A DNA stretch of 64,000 bases, taken from assembly GCA_036501665.1 (NCBI GenBank), contig DASXZW010000046.1, positions 1 through 64,000 of the forward strand, read 5' to 3'. Below are positions 15,872 to 24,698 of this stretch, piece after piece. The DNA is from DATAUD01 sp036501665 (lineage in GTDB: Bacteria; Verrucomicrobiota; Verrucomicrobiia; Limisphaerales; Palsa-1400). The position numbers and the translations under genes are program-made. Numbering within the stretch: the stretch's first letter is position 1; the number at the start of each line of letters is the position of its first letter. The notes below the pieces were generated by a model. That model was not told where the DNA came from and did not search any database. It was given only the letters and a program-made list of their open reading frames with translations.

Positions 15872-16564
15872 ATGAATAGATTTATATTGCACATCCTGGC
15901 CGTTTTCGCGGGGGTGTCGGTGATGGCTCAGCCGGGTTCTGAGAGCAATTCGATTTCCGCCAGGATTGGCATTTTGGATCCGATCATCGCCGGAACCAAC
16001 GGGGCGGCAACCGCCAGCCTGGTTGGGTATGTGGCTGATGACAAGTACAAGTTGCGGGTGGGCGACCGGATCAGTTTTCAAATTGCCGAGGACCATGACG
16101 CTCCCAAGAACCTGCCGGTGGTTGATTCAGGCGAAGTTGATATTCCGTACGTTGGACGGGTTTCGGCGATTGACAAGACCTGTAAACAATTGGCGGCTGA
16201 ACTCAAGGAGCAATTGGAGAAGGAGTATTATTACCGCGCGACGGTGGTCATTGCGTTGGATTCCGCCAACAAGGTGCTCGGACGAATTTATATTTGGGGC
16301 CAGGTGCATACACAGGGCGCGATTGAAATCGGGATCAATGAGCATTTGACGGTGGGGACGGCGATTTTGCGGGCCGGCGGCTTTGGGGATTTTGCAAAGA
16401 AGACGAAAGTCAAACTGATCCGCGGCACCGGGCCGGATGGGGCGATTAAGAAGACAACGGAACTTAACATGGCCGAGGTTCTTGAAGACGGGAAAGTGGA
16501 GAAGGACGTGCCCGTGCGGCCGGACGACTTTATTATTGTGCCGTCGCGCCTGATTAATTTTTGA
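15872..16564 (+). CDS. Wza-like polysaccharide export protein
   Basis: 230 residues. The signal peptide is FILHILAVFAGVSVMAQ. A Poly_export domain at about 55-140 opens KYKLRVGDRISFQI and continues DSGEVDIPYVGRVSAIDKT and LAAELKEQLEKEYY. A SLBB-like part follows at about 145-230 (IYIWGQVHTQGAIEI, AILRAGGFGDFAKK, VRPDDFIIVPSRLINF). The family forms the outer-membrane or periplasmic channel for capsule/EPS. There is no lipobox cysteine, unlike E. coli Wza. It is 12 bases before the Wzc-like gene, so the two are in one operon. Confidence 0.88.
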   Translation: MNRFILHILAVFAGVSVMAQPGSESNSISARIGILDPIIAGTNGAATASLVGYVADDKYKLRVGDRISFQIAEDHDAPKNLPVVDSGEVDIPYVGRVSAIDKTCKQLAAELKEQLEKEYYYRATVVIALDSANKVLGRIYIWGQVHTQGAIEIGINEHLTVGTAILRAGGFGDFAKKTKVKLIRGTGPDGAIKKTTELNMAEVLEDGKVEKDVPVRPDDFIIVPSRLINF

Positions 16565-16576
16565 GGTTATTGCCAT

Positions 16577-18739
16577 ATGAACGAACCCCAGAACCGAGAC
16601 CGGAGTTTCGCGCACGACCGTTACGCGTGGCGCGCGCACGTCGTTTCCCGGCTTAACCGGCTCAAGAACCTGCTGACGACAAAATGGTGGATTCCGTTGC
16701 TCGGCATCGCAATCGGGTTGGGGATCGAGGGGCAGTTGTGGCGGAATGAAAAGCCGCTTTACACTTCGACGGGAAGAATGATCGTGAGCATCAAGCTCTC
16801 GATTCCCGAAGGCTCGGTTTATACCGAGGAACTTAACAACTTTCTTGGAACGCAGGCGGCGTTGATGCAGAGCGGGGTGGTGATCAGCCGCGCTTATGCC
16901 GCGATGTCCTCCCAGTTTCCCGATGTGCCGACAAAGTCGATCCCGCTTAAAGTCAACGTGCTGCCGAAGACGAGTATTTTCATGATTCAGGGGACCGGGG
17001 ACGAGCCGCGTTATACCCAGGCTTTTGTGCAGGCGAGCATGGAGGAGTACGTCAATTTGAAGAAAGACATGCGCGCTCAGACCTCCGATACGACGATCGC
17101 GGGGCTTACCGAAGAAGTGCTGCGGCTTAAGAAGGACCTGGCCAAGTGCGATCAAGACATGGTTGCGTTTCAGAGTTCCAACAGCGTCATGCTGCTGGAG
17201 GAGCAGGGAAATTCGGCGGGCAGCTACTTGGTCGGACTGAACCAGCGATTAACCAGTCTGAAATACGAGTATGACCTGGTGCAGCGACTGACGCTGGATC
17301 AGAACCTTGCGCGGCAGGACCATTCTGCCACCGTTCCCGGCGCCAGCGAAACGGCTGACACGGCATCCGCAGGAGCCGGCGGGCGGATGGACAACGAATA
17401 CTTGAAGGTCAAACAGGACATCACTTTGCTCACGGCGGAACAGGAAGACATGGGACGTTATCTGCGGCCCAAACATCCCAAGATGATCGCGCTCAGCGAA
17501 GAAATCGCCCGACGGCAACGGTTGTTGACCATTTACAAGCAACAGAGCGTTGACCAGTTGGAGGACTTCAAGCATTCGCTTAAAATTCAACTTGACAATT
17601 TACAGAAGGAAGTGACGGAATTGGAGGCGAAGAATCTGGAAACTGGACGCAAGACGGCGGAATACCAGGAGTTGAAGGGCAATTCGCAACGAATCCAGGC
17701 CCTTTACGACCGGTTGCTGGCGACGATGCAGACGCTGGACGTCAACAAGGAAATCAGCCCCGAGAGCGTCAACATCATGGAGAAAGCCTCCGCTCCGTAC
17801 CCGGAAAGGCCGGACTTGCGCAAAAAACTGATAAACGGCGCGTTCATCGGCCTGGCTTGCAGCCTCTTTTTGCTGGTGGTGATCGACCGCCTCGACGACT
17901 CGCTCAACTCGTTTTCCGAAGTGGCCGATTTGTTCGATGAGAATGTGCTTGGCCAGATTCCGCGGGAATCCTCGCTTATTTCCAGCGGCCAGGTTGCGCT
18001 GCTCCGTCCCGAAGACGAGCGGCATCCGTTCCTTGAGGCTTATCGAAGTTTGCGGTCTTCGCTGCTGTTCATGGGCGATCCTGGGAAAGTTCCGAAAACC
18101 ATTTTGGTGACCAGCTCAGTGCCGAACGACGGGAAGTCGATCACTTCGGCGAACCTTGCGATCACACTGGCGCTCAGCAATTCGCGGGTGCTTCTTATTG
18201 ACGGAGACCTTCGCAAAGGGAGCCAGCATTCGCGGTTTGAAATTGACCACGGGCCGGGGCTTTCGGAGGTGTTGTCGCAGGGATTGAAGTGGACGGATGT
18301 TGTGCAGCAGACGAAGGTTCCTCGGATGTTCCTTCTGCCGCGCGGCGCGGCAACGCAGTATTCGAGCGAATTGTTCCTGAGCGGGGAGATTGAGACTGTG
18401 CTCAAGGAAGCGATTGCGGCGTACGATTATGTTGTTGTTGACTCTGCGCCGGTCATGGCCGCTGATGACGTGACGAGCCTTGCGCCGCATGTCGATGGCG
18501 TTTTGTTCGTGATTCGGGCGGAGTTTACTTCGGCGCGAGTGGCCCACGCGGCGCTGGAGTCGTTGTATCAGCGCAATGTGCGGGTGCTGGGTTTGGTGTT
18601 CAACGCGATCCGCACGAGCAGCCTGGATTACTACCATTACTACAAATACAAGGATTACTACGGCGTTCCTTCCAGCTCAGGGCGAAACGGGTCAAAGTCG
18701 GAGAAGAAGGAACAACGACGCACAAGTTCGACGCGCTGA
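16577..18739 (+). CDS. Wzc-like polysaccharide co-polymerase with tyrosine autokinase domain
   Basis: 720 residues. An N-terminal Wzz domain with a first membrane helix (WWIPLLGIAIGLGI, about 38-52), a long periplasmic coiled-coil part (about 180-390), and a second helix near residue 420 (FIGLACSLFLLVVI). Then a cytoplasmic BY-kinase domain: P-loop SSVPNDGKSITSANLA at about 512-528, Walker A' LLIDGDLRKG, and VVVDSAPVMAADD. The P-loop has NDGKS where GEGKS is usual. The C-terminus has the tyrosine cluster YYHYYKYKDYY, the autophosphorylation tail. Such proteins set EPS chain length and drive export with Wza. Autophosphorylation cycles are known for the family, not shown here. Confidence 0.92.
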   Translation: MNEPQNRDRSFAHDRYAWRAHVVSRLNRLKNLLTTKWWIPLLGIAIGLGIEGQLWRNEKPLYTSTGRMIVSIKLSIPEGSVYTEELNNFLGTQAALMQSGVVISRAYAAMSSQFPDVPTKSIPLKVNVLPKTSIFMIQGTGDEPRYTQAFVQASMEEYVNLKKDMRAQTSDTTIAGLTEEVLRLKKDLAKCDQDMVAFQSSNSVMLLEEQGNSAGSYLVGLNQRLTSLKYEYDLVQRLTLDQNLARQDHSATVPGASETADTASAGAGGRMDNEYLKVKQDITLLTAEQEDMGRYLRPKHPKMIALSEEIARRQRLLTIYKQQSVDQLEDFKHSLKIQLDNLQKEVTELEAKNLETGRKTAEYQELKGNSQRIQALYDRLLATMQTLDVNKEISPESVNIMEKASAPYPERPDLRKKLINGAFIGLACSLFLLVVIDRLDDSLNSFSEVADLFDENVLGQIPRESSLISSGQVALLRPEDERHPFLEAYRSLRSSLLFMGDPGKVPKTILVTSSVPNDGKSITSANLAITLALSNSRVLLIDGDLRKGSQHSRFEIDHGPGLSEVLSQGLKWTDVVQQTKVPRMFLLPRGAATQYSSELFLSGEIETVLKEAIAAYDYVVVDSAPVMAADDVTSLAPHVDGVLFVIRAEFTSARVAHAALESLYQRNVRVLGLVFNAIRTSSLDYYHYYKYKDYYGVPSSSGRNGSKSEKKEQRRTSSTR

Positions 18740-18791
18740 TCCTTGCAAAAACGTCAGGAATCGCGGATGGTTGCGGAGTCAATTCTGTTTC

Positions 18792-19532
18792 ATGCGCATT
18801 CCGGTCATCAAGGGAATCATAAAGAGGCGGCTGCTTGTGAATTTTCGAGCAGACCCGACCGTGGTGCAGCGCATCCTGCCAAATCCGTTTCGACCCAAGC
18901 TTCACAAAGGGCAGGCCGTTGTTGGCATTTGCCTGATTCGACTGGAACAAATTCGACCAGCGGGTTTGCCGGAGACTTTTGGCATCTCCAGCGAAAATGC
19001 GGCCCACCGGTTCGCGGTGGAATGGACAGACGCGGAGGGAATTGAGCGCGAGGGGGTGTTCATTCCGCGTCGCGACACTGGGTCGCTTCTCAATCAAGTC
19101 GCGGGCGGGAGAATTTTTCCGGGCGAGCATCACCCAGCGCGGTTCGCGGTCATCGACAACGGCGGTCATATAGATTTTTCCATGCGGTCGATGGATGGCG
19201 AGGTGTCCGTCAAAGTAATTGGGAATGAGACTGATTCACTGCCTGACTCCTCCTGCTTTGGTTCTCTTGCGGAAGCCTCTGCGTTTTTTGAGGGAGGCAG
19301 TCTCGGTTACTCAATTACTCGCGACGGCGACAGGCTTGACGGATTGCTTCTGCGGGCCTTTGATTGGCGGCTTCGCGCTTTGTCTGTCTCCCAAGTTGAG
19401 TCGAGTTTCTTCGCGGACCTGCAACGTTTTCCTAAGGGTTCGATTGAATTCGATCATGCGCTTGTGATGCGTGACTTGCAGCATGAGTGGCATAAAGCAG
19501 CGGATTTGCGGGTGGCACCGCGCGCCGCTTAA
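18792..19532 (+). CDS. DUF2071 family protein
   Basis: 246 residues from the ATG at 18792 (MRIPVIKGIIKRRLLVNF); in-frame sequence upstream overlaps the kinase gene and is not convincing. The pattern RRLLVNFRADPTVVQRILP, GICLIRLEQIRPAGLPETFG and then HPARFAVIDNGGHIDFSMRS fits DUF2071/YqjF, a family with an acetoacetate-decarboxylase-like fold and no settled function. Soluble; no signal peptide. It lies 52 bases after the kinase gene and could share its transcript, but nothing in its sequence ties it to EPS. Confidence 0.75.
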   Translation: MRIPVIKGIIKRRLLVNFRADPTVVQRILPNPFRPKLHKGQAVVGICLIRLEQIRPAGLPETFGISSENAAHRFAVEWTDAEGIEREGVFIPRRDTGSLLNQVAGGRIFPGEHHPARFAVIDNGGHIDFSMRSMDGEVSVKVIGNETDSLPDSSCFGSLAEASAFFEGGSLGYSITRDGDRLDGLLLRAFDWRLRALSVSQVESSFFADLQRFPKGSIEFDHALVMRDLQHEWHKAADLRVAPRAA

Positions 19533-19633
19533 CAAACCCTTTGGGGAAAACGGCAACCTCACCCATCTGTAATCGCACAGGGTTGAGGTTCGCGCTTGGA
19601 ATTTTCTCCACCGGGAGTTATTCAGCTTCAACC

Positions 19634-21829
19634 TTGAAAAGTATTGTTGCTTTGCTCGTCCAGCTCGGAACCGGGTTTGGTTGTTTTCTTCTTGTCGCTC
19701 TTTTTGTGACGACGCTTTGCGCGGCCTCGCCGGTGGAGATATTCGTCAGCGCGTCGGGCAGTGATCAAAATCTGGGAACCTCGGATGCGCCTTTGGCCAC
19801 GCTGACGCGGGCCCAGGCGGTTGCGCGAAAAGCACGCGGCCAAGGGCCGACCACCGTGTGGGTTCGTGAGGGAATTTATTATTTGCCGGAGACGCTTGTT
19901 TTCACGGCGGCGGATTCCGGCGCGGCGGAAGCGCCTGTGACTTACCAGGCATGGCAAAACGAGCGCCCCATCATCAGCGGTGGCGAAAAGTTGAATTTGG
20001 ATTGGAAACCGTTCCGGGACGGCATCATGGAAGCGAAAGTGCCCGAAGGTTTGGAGACAGATCAATTATTCGTGAACGGCGAACGGCAAATTCTTGCCCG
20101 TTATCCGAATTTTGATCCGAAGGTGAACACGTTTAACGGTTATGCGCCAAACGCAATCAGCCCTGAACGAGCATCGCGCTGGGCCGATCCGCGAGGCGGA
20201 TTCATCCACGCCATGCACGCCGATCTTTGGGGCAGTTTCGATTATGTCATCACAGGCAAAACCTCGAATGACGAGGTGACCTACGAAGGCGGCTGGCAAA
20301 ACAACCGGCCCTCCGCGATGCACAAGGAATTCCGGTTTGTCGAAAATATTTTTGAGGAACTCGACGCGCCCGGGGAATGGTTTTTGGACCATAAAACCAG
20401 CACGTTATATTATTATCCACGAGCGGGGATTGATTTGAAAAGCGCGACGGTCGAGGCGGTTCGTTTGCGGCGCCTGGTTGAATTTCGCGGCGACGAATCG
20501 CAGCCGGCGCGGTTCATCACATTGCGTGGATTCACGTTTCGTCACGCGGCGCGAACGTTCATGGAGACGAAGGAACCGCTGTTGCGGAGCGATTGGACAA
20601 TTTACCGGGGCGGCGCTGTGTTGTTCGATGGGGCGGAAAATTGCGCGGTGGAGGATTGCGATTTCGATCAACTTGGCGGCAACTCGATTTTTGTCAATAA
20701 TTACAACCGACGCGTCAGCATCAAGAGTTGTTTGATTCATGACAGCGGTGGGAGCGGCGTCTGTTTTGTCGGCGACCCGAAAGCCGTGCGTTCCCCGCTA
20801 TTTAAATACGGCGATACTCAGAGCTTTGATAAAATCGACAAAACGCCGGGACCGAAATCGTCCAATGAACCGGCGGATTGTCTTGTCGAAGATTGTCTGA
20901 TCACGCGAATCGGTCGCGTCGAAAAGCAGGCCACGGGAGTGGAAATTTCCATGTCGCGCGACATTATGGTCCGGCATTGCTCGATCTACGAAGTGCCGCG
21001 CGCAGGAATAAATATTGGCGACGGTTGCTGGGGCGGAAATGTCATCGAATTTTGCGATGTTTTCGACACGGTGCTGGAGACCGGCGATCATGGCTGTTTC
21101 AATTCATGGGGCCGCGACCGTTACTGGAATTTGCAGGGCGTTCCCGACGGCGACAAACCGCGGGTCGCGCTGCTCGACGTAGTCAAACCTAATATAATCC
21201 GGAACAGCCGCTGGCGATGCGATCACGGGTGGGACATCGACCTGGACGACGGCTCCTCGAATTACGAAATCCGGGACAATCTTTGCTTGAACGGCGGAAT
21301 CAAGTTGCGCGAAGGCTATCACCGGATTTGCGAGAACAACATCATGGTCAACAATTCCTTTCATCCGCATGTCTGGTTTCCAAACAGCCAGGACATTTTC
21401 CGCCACAACATCGTTTTCACCGAGTATCGTCCGATCCAGGTCCACCAACCCTGGGGCAGGGAATGCGACTTTAATTTCCTCCACCGGGCGGGACACAACG
21501 ACCCGGTTGCCGCGTTGGCAATTCAGAAACAAAGCGGGTCGGACGAACATTCGATCGAGGCCGACGCGATGTTCGTTGATCCTTCAACCGGCGATTACCG
21601 CGTGAAGGACGAATCGCCCGCGCTGAAACTTGGCTTTAAGAATTTTCCGATGGACCAATTCGGCGTTGTCTCGCCAAAATTAAGGGCCATCGCTCGAACG
21701 CCGGACTTGCAACTTAAAAAGGCAATCCAGTCGCTTCCGGCAATGCTTGACTTGCCGGGGCGAAAATCGGTTATCGCGGATAACCCTGCCACACCCATTC
21801 AAGCGCCTCTGGCAGTGTCTGGGCTCTGA
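19634..21829 (+). CDS. Secreted right-handed beta-helix glycosidase-like protein (GH141-like)
   Basis: About 730 residues. The TTG at 19634 starts a clean signal peptide (KSIVALLVQLGTGFGCFLLV) and has GGGAG upstream; another TTG at 19541 would add 31 residues. The mature start EIFVSASGSDQNLGTSDAPL with TVWVREGIYYLPETLVF and RPIISGG is the N-terminal pattern of GH141-type parallel beta-helix proteins. Helix coils follow with repeated short strands (VEDCDFDQLGGNSIFV, IKSCLIHDSGGSGV, VRHCSIYEVPRAGINI). GH141 members include fucosidase and xylanase activities on plant polysaccharides; the substrate here is not determined. Its last 59 bases overlap the end of the convergent esterase gene. The neighbours are carbohydrate esterases. 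Confidence 0.75.
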   Translation: MKSIVALLVQLGTGFGCFLLVALFVTTLCAASPVEIFVSASGSDQNLGTSDAPLATLTRAQAVARKARGQGPTTVWVREGIYYLPETLVFTAADSGAAEAPVTYQAWQNERPIISGGEKLNLDWKPFRDGIMEAKVPEGLETDQLFVNGERQILARYPNFDPKVNTFNGYAPNAISPERASRWADPRGGFIHAMHADLWGSFDYVITGKTSNDEVTYEGGWQNNRPSAMHKEFRFVENIFEELDAPGEWFLDHKTSTLYYYPRAGIDLKSATVEAVRLRRLVEFRGDESQPARFITLRGFTFRHAARTFMETKEPLLRSDWTIYRGGAVLFDGAENCAVEDCDFDQLGGNSIFVNNYNRRVSIKSCLIHDSGGSGVCFVGDPKAVRSPLFKYGDTQSFDKIDKTPGPKSSNEPADCLVEDCLITRIGRVEKQATGVEISMSRDIMVRHCSIYEVPRAGINIGDGCWGGNVIEFCDVFDTVLETGDHGCFNSWGRDRYWNLQGVPDGDKPRVALLDVVKPNIIRNSRWRCDHGWDIDLDDGSSNYEIRDNLCLNGGIKLREGYHRICENNIMVNNSFHPHVWFPNSQDIFRHNIVFTEYRPIQVHQPWGRECDFNFLHRAGHNDPVAALAIQKQSGSDEHSIEADAMFVDPSTGDYRVKDESPALKLGFKNFPMDQFGVVSPKLRAIARTPDLQLKKAIQSLPAMLDLPGRKSVIADNPATPIQAPLAVSGL

Positions 21830-22946
21830 CACGACCTTCGACGTGGCCCGCTTTGAGCGCGTAAACGTATTGGTAGTGATAGCCTTTTGCGCGCAGGACC
21901 GTCGCCATTCGGTTGTTCGCCGCAACCCAGTCATGCATGTCGTCACGCATAACGTTCGGATTGAACAAATCGGTATCGCCCACTTCCATCCAAAGCCGGA
22001 TCGGTTTCGGGTCACTTTGCGGAATCAGCTTTTCGTGAAAACCCCACGCGCCGTCGGGCGTTTCCGGGTTGAAGGGCCATTGCTGGTTCACATAAGTGCC
22101 GGAATAGGTGACGACGCGATGATACCATTCGGGATGATACCAGGCCATTTCCAACGCGGCTGAACCGCCGGAACTTGCGCCCATTGTCGCGCGGCCATCG
22201 GGGTCTTTGGTGAGCTTCACGTTGTATTTGCTTTCCACCTGCGGGAGCACTTCGGCTTCGATGAACTCGGCGAATTTTCCCGACATGGTGTCGTATTCCA
22301 ACCCGCGCTCGCAACCCTGCGCGTCGCCGCCGCCGTTGGCGATCATCACCACAATGAACGCCGGCACGCGATGCTGCGCGATCAGGTTGTCAATAATATG
22401 GGGAACGTTGACGTCCGGACGCCCCATTCCGGGACCATCGTGAGTGACCATGAACGGCGCCGCAGTGCCGGGAACGTATTGGCTGGGAATGTAAACCGTG
22501 ATCGTGCGGTGATACGGGTGCGGGTGCGTATCGACGATCAGCGTCTTGGGATTGTTCGGATCGACCGTGCCAAAAGCGTTTCTGTCAATGCCCGGATAAA
22601 ACTTGCTGTCCGCGGAGTCGAGACTGAACTGCTCAATTCGCCCTGCCGGAACTCCGTCAACAACTTTTAATTCCGGCGCCTTCACATACTCCGGCCCAAT
22701 GAGAAAATTGCCGTCGATATTCGCCGGCGGATTGGCTCCGGGCGGCGCTTCGGTCGGGTTGGAGGCGGCATCGGAATCGGACGGCGCGCGGCTCGCTGCC
22801 GCTTTCGCGCGCTCTTCGGCGCCAGGGCCCGCCGCGACGAGAGCGGGCGTTCCGGGAGAAGTGGGCGGACGTGTCGGCGGAGGCGCGGCGTGAGATGTTG
22901 CTGGAACCAGGGAGAGGGCCGCGATGGCGATTGCAAGTGATTTCAT
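21771..22946 (-). CDS. Secreted CE1-like (feruloyl/enterochelin-type) esterase
   Basis: 391 residues. The signal peptide is KSLAIAIAALSLVPATSHA, followed by a Pro/Ala-rich linker to about residue 75 and an alpha/beta-hydrolase domain. Visible: RTITVYIPSQY, FMVTHDGPGMG, the nucleophile elbow GASSGGSAALEMAWYHP, EVGDTDLF, which may hold the catalytic acid, and AGHVEGRV with a likely catalytic His. This order matches esterases of the Fes/CE1 group that remove feruloyl or acetyl groups from xylan, or hydrolyse siderophores. The carbohydrate neighbours favour the former. The 3' end overlaps the beta-helix gene by 59 bases on the opposite strand. Confidence 0.82.
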   Translation of the reverse strand: MKSLAIAIAALSLVPATSHAAPPPTRPPTSPGTPALVAAGPGAEERAKAAASRAPSDSDAASNPTEAPPGANPPANIDGNFLIGPEYVKAPELKVVDGVPAGRIEQFSLDSADSKFYPGIDRNAFGTVDPNNPKTLIVDTHPHPYHRTITVYIPSQYVPGTAAPFMVTHDGPGMGRPDVNVPHIIDNLIAQHRVPAFIVVMIANGGGDAQGCERGLEYDTMSGKFAEFIEAEVLPQVESKYNVKLTKDPDGRATMGASSGGSAALEMAWYHPEWYHRVVTYSGTYVNQQWPFNPETPDGAWGFHEKLIPQSDPKPIRLWMEVGDTDLFNPNVMRDDMHDWVAANNRMATVLRAKGYHYQYVYALKAGHVEGRVRAQTLPEALEWVWQGYPR

Positions 22947-23057
22947 GGTGGTGAAGTGTTGTCATTGGCCGAACAAAAAGGAAGCATTTTCGACTGGGAC
23001 GATGCAGGTTGCAGCATATCATTGCATTCGCCGTGTAGTCAATTATATAATATTCCT

Positions 23058-24266
23058 GTGACCCGAAAATGGATATGGAGCAGTGGCCTTTTATTGGCGA
23101 TGGCGCTCGTTTGTCTGGCGCGACAGAAAAGCTTTGCGGCGAACGAGCGCTGGGTGGCGACGTGGGGTTGCGCGCCGCAGTTGGTGGAACAGAGAAATCT
23201 CCCGCCTCCACCGGGCCTGGCGGGAAACACTTTGCGCCAGGTCGTTCACGTCACTATTGGCGGAAAACGTCTCAGGGCGCGGTTCTCAAACGCGTTCGGC
23301 GACGGATCGATGACGTTGGCTGAAGTGCATTTCGCGCTATCGGCGGGCGGGGGCGCGATTCAGGCGAATACTGATCTTGCGCTCAAATTTCATGGTGTGT
23401 CATCGGTGACGATTCCGCCGGAAGAAATGGTTTGGTCGGACGCGTTTGATTTCAATCTTGCCGCGATGACAAACGTCGCTATGACGATTTGTTTTGGAAA
23501 GGTGCCTGCGGCGATTACGGGGCATCCGGGTTCCAGGGCCACTTCTTATTTGTTTCCCGGAGATGCAGGAACGGCAGCAAACATGCCGGGAGCCGTCACA
23601 ACGCAACATTGGTATGTACTGACGGGCATTGACACTGTGGCGGATGATTCCGCCGCTGCGGTCATCGTGTTGGGCGATTCGATTACCGACGGACGGGGGT
23701 CAACCACCGACGGAAACAACCGTTGGCCCGATGATCTGGCGCAGCGATTATTGACAAACAAACTTCCGAGCCGGATCGCGGTGATCAATGAAGGCATCGG
23801 CGGGAACGCTGTCCTTTCGGGTGGGTTGGGGCCGACTGCGATGGCCCGATTTGACCGTGATGTTCTCGAACAAAGGGGCGCCAAATGGATCGTTGTGTTT
23901 GAGGGCGTCAACGATATTAGCGCGAGCCGGGACGCCAGCGTGGCAACCAATTTGATCGCCGCTTATGGAAAATTTATTGACAAATCGCGCGCGAAAGGCC
24001 TGAAAGTTTTTGGAGCGACGATCACGCCGTTTGGGCGCTCACAATATTCGAGTCCCGAGCACGAAGCCGCCCGGAAGACTGTCAATGATTGGATTCGCGC
24101 GAGCGGCAGGTTCGATGCTGTGATCGATTTTGACGCGGCAGTCCGAGACCCAAGCGAGCCGGCCAATTTGCTTCCCGTTTATGACACCGGGGATAATTTG
24201 CATCTAAACCCTTCCGGTTATCGCGCAATGGCGGACGCGATGGATTTGAAGTTGTTCGGCCAATAG
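23058..24266 (+). CDS. Secreted SGNH/GDSL-family hydrolase
   Basis: 402 residues from the GTG at 23058, which gives the signal peptide IWSSGLLLAMALVCLARQKS; the upstream in-frame ATG at 22956 would put it deep inside the protein. A beta-rich N-terminal domain starts RWVATWGCAPQL, typical of this subgroup. Catalytic blocks: VLGDSITDGRG (Ser), the Gly of GIGGNAVL, GVNDI (Asn) and DNLHLNPSGY (Asp-His pair). The family hydrolyses esters, often acetyl groups on plant polysaccharides. Its place between CE1-like and CE15 esterases supports a polysaccharide role, which is inference. It is divergent from the CE1-like gene with 111 bases between starts. Confidence 0.85.
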   Translation: MTRKWIWSSGLLLAMALVCLARQKSFAANERWVATWGCAPQLVEQRNLPPPPGLAGNTLRQVVHVTIGGKRLRARFSNAFGDGSMTLAEVHFALSAGGGAIQANTDLALKFHGVSSVTIPPEEMVWSDAFDFNLAAMTNVAMTICFGKVPAAITGHPGSRATSYLFPGDAGTAANMPGAVTTQHWYVLTGIDTVADDSAAAVIVLGDSITDGRGSTTDGNNRWPDDLAQRLLTNKLPSRIAVINEGIGGNAVLSGGLGPTAMARFDRDVLEQRGAKWIVVFEGVNDISASRDASVATNLIAAYGKFIDKSRAKGLKVFGATITPFGRSQYSSPEHEAARKTVNDWIRASGRFDAVIDFDAAVRDPSEPANLLPVYDTGDNLHLNPSGYRAMADAMDLKLFGQ

Positions 24267-24299
24267 CACCAAACGACAATTCGTTCTGGCGGGTCGATT

Positions 24300-24611
24300 C
24301 TATTTTTCCGAAGGGGAATTGGTGGATCCTACTGCATTGGTATTAAGCCTTCGCGCGATTTCCATTTTGATCCGTTCGACCTTGCGTTGGTCGCGAATCA
24401 AGGAATCCGTTTGAAACCATGTGGCGATGAGACACAGAACCAGAAGAAAAATTGCCCATTTTCGTTGGCGGCCCGTGCCGGCCCAAATCGAGATTCCGGC
24501 AAAGACAGCCGCCAAAATATCCAAACCGGGGCAGGCGCAAAGTATCATGGAACTGCCGACCAAAAAGATGCCAGAGACAATTAAACAAATTTTGGCGATG
24601 CTTGGTTTCAC
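24300..24611 (-). CDS. Small membrane protein, unknown
   Basis: 103 residues. Three hydrophobic segments (AKICLIVSGIFLVGSSMILC, LDILAAVFAGISIWAG, and WAIFLLVLCLIATWFQ) are separated by a basic turn (GTGRQRKW), then a charged C-terminal helix (RDQRKVERIKMEIARRL). Topology suggests an inner-membrane protein. I recognise no family. It is encoded opposite to the flanking esterase genes, 33 bases from the SGNH stop. Confidence 0.55.
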   Translation of the reverse strand: MKPSIAKICLIVSGIFLVGSSMILCACPGLDILAAVFAGISIWAGTGRQRKWAIFLLVLCLIATWFQTDSLIRDQRKVERIKMEIARRLNTNAVGSTNSPSEK

Positions 24612-24698
24612 GCTTGTCGATTAACATTTGTGCGATTTTATTCAAGCTTTCCGAACTTGACCGCGACATTGACGGGTGTACTTAACAAGCTCATCCAT

